This document shows, one piece after another, positions 63,026 through 64,000 of a stretch of DNA of 64,000 nucleotides. The notes beneath the pieces are model-generated. The model saw only the letters and a list, made by a program, of their open reading frames with translations. It was not told the DNA's origin and did not search any database. The stretch spans positions 3,944,001-4,008,000 of the forward strand of contig NZ_CP085442.1 of assembly GCF_023824195.1 (NCBI RefSeq), in the 5' to 3' direction. Source of the DNA: Priestia megaterium (GTDB taxonomy: Bacteria > Bacillota > Bacilli > Bacillales > Bacillaceae_H). Every line of letters begins with the position of its first letter. Positions within the stretch are counted from its first letter, which is position 1. Position numbers and translations under genes: made by a program.

Positions 63026-64000
63026 ATGACCAATACACCAAGGAAAACAGAACCATTTCAAACCATTGTACCTACCAAAGCAATGAACATGTTTCTTTTT
63101 CCTTTTTCCTTTGATCGAAAAAATAAAGAGCAGCTTGTTCATGCACTGGAAGTAAATTTGTTCGAGTTTTTTTCCATTCAAAACAAACATTTAGAAAAAG
63201 AATACTACGGAGAACAATATTACGTATCTCATGATAGCCTGGATCAATATTTTCTTCCTTACATTGAATGCATTCTATTCCCTGACTCGTGCGAAAAAGA
63301 AGGGTTGCTTCGATTTTCAAAAAAAATAGACCATACCATTACGTTACACACTTTCTCCACCACCGTGTCTAGCAACGTGCTGTCTGTGGATGTTTTTTTA
63401 TGTCCTTTTGAAATTGGCGTCATGACCATTCGCACTGAGATGAGCCATAATCATTACACCTATGATGATATTTTAGAATTCATGAATCATTTTCGTGTAT
63501 TAGAACCGAAGCTTGCTGAAGAGCATGGATCCACCATTACCTATGAACATCATCCCTATAGCAAAGTACAAGATTATATTTTTTCACAGCTCGCGCCATT
63601 TTTGAACGAACACATCAAAAAAGAAGCCACACCTGAACAGCACGTTGGGAGCCTTCCTTATTTTATCGATGAACGGATGTTTGTGTTAAGTTATGTAACG
63701 GTAAATCAAGAGCAAGAGATTAATTCCACAACTTTATTTCGTACTGGGCAGCTAAATAGTTATACGCCTGAGGGGAAAGCGTTTATTTCTGCACACAATC
63801 ATGAGTATATTAAAACGTATAATACTAAACACGTGTATTCCAGATGGGCTCCTGAAACCTATTACGTCATAACAGACCATGTGTTTTCGTGTATTTCTAA
63901 ATCGACAGACTCTAAAACAGATCAGCTTTTGATGAATCATTTATTTGGCCAGCATTACTATAATTTATTTTTACATTTTTTCTATAAAATCGTGTTGCTA
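63026..64000 (+). CDS. Unrecognised protein, truncated by the window end
   Basis: An uninterrupted frame of 325 codons from an ATG at 63026 to the window edge; GAAGGATG lies 6 nt upstream. It begins MTNTPRKTEPFQTIV, then MFLFPFSFDRKNKEQLV. The protein is soluble-looking, with TYDDILEFMNHFRVLEP, YEHHPYSKVQDYIFSQLAPFL and DERMFVLSYVTV. At the edge, YYNLFLHFFYKIVLL may start a membrane region. No family is recognised. Codon use resembles the neighbours. Length alone makes it a real gene. Confidence 0.85.
   Translation, partial: MTNTPRKTEPFQTIVPTKAMNMFLFPFSFDRKNKEQLVHALEVNLFEFFSIQNKHLEKEYYGEQYYVSHDSLDQYFLPYIECILFPDSCEKEGLLRFSKKIDHTITLHTFSTTVSSNVLSVDVFLCPFEIGVMTIRTEMSHNHYTYDDILEFMNHFRVLEPKLAEEHGSTITYEHHPYSKVQDYIFSQLAPFLNEHIKKEATPEQHVGSLPYFIDERMFVLSYVTVNQEQEINSTTLFRTGQLNSYTPEGKAFISAHNHEYIKTYNTKHVYSRWAPETYYVITDHVFSCISKSTDSKTDQLLMNHLFGQHYYNLFLHFFYKIVLL

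Overview
The window looks like chromosome of a spore-forming, AT-rich Bacillaceae, most likely Priestia (Bacillus) megaterium or a close relative. The reasons are Bacillus subtilis-like synteny (yozD-yodN-yozE, yokU-kamA-yodPQRST, ypmQRS, ilvA/ypmP, dfrA-thyA, the ccdA/ynzD/yneF/sirA/tkt/ynzC/yneB/yneA/lexA block), several sporulation-type genes, and a rhizobactin/schizokinen-type siderophore operon; schizokinen is the classic B. megaterium siderophore. No rRNA, tRNA, CRISPR array, prophage or insertion sequence was seen.

Layout. 1-3.7 kb: a truncated Ser/Thr kinase-like gene downstream of a tiny Ser/Arg/His-rich protein gene, then yppC-, yozD-, yodN- and yozE-like genes. 4-6.1 kb: a membrane acyltransferase and D-amino-acid aminotransferase. 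6.1-12.8 kb: one minus-strand operon (yodT-yodS-yodR-yodQ-yodP-kamA-yokU) for beta-lysine metabolism behind a good sigma-E promoter match. 12.9-18.7 kb: a dicarboxylate/amino-acid symporter with cre-like and PerR-like sites, an FAD enzyme, an orphan PAS histidine kinase, a YjcZ-like peptide and a catalytically degenerate SipW-like protein. 18.9-26.9 kb: a DUF4397 protein, ypmS/ypmR/ypmQ, a membrane histidine kinase, degV, ypmP and ilvA. 27.3-30 kb: dfrA-thyA and purU. 30.2-39.7 kb: a seven-gene siderophore operon behind two Fur boxes. 40-46.1 kb: cutC, a Met-rich repeat protein, a frameshifted photolyase gene, a zinc-ribbon sensor kinase and small genes. 46.2-50.9 kb: the GABA shunt (gabD, gabR, gabT) with a consensus sigma-54 promoter. 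51-62.8 kb: cytochrome c biogenesis (ccdC, ccdA), a Spo0E-type phosphatase, a heterodimeric ABC exporter, sirA, transketolase, and the SOS genes yneA-yneB-ynzC divergent from lexA. The last kilobase is the start of an unrecognised long gene.

How the genes work together. Three orphan sensor kinases, a Spo0E-like phosphatase (ynzD) and the replication inhibitor SirA all bear on sporulation entry. lexA and yneA share an intergenic region with three LexA-box-like sites. The siderophore operon encodes every step from diaminobutyrate to a citrate-hydroxamate plus a transporter.

The most interesting pattern is a dispersed, GC-rich, structured repeat of about 320-350 bp present four times. Each copy lies directly 3' of a minus-strand gene (dfrA, purU, the YdjM-like gene, gabT). 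The copies share a conserved fold with compensatory changes: an outer stem, a possible H-type pseudoknot and a terminator-like hairpin.
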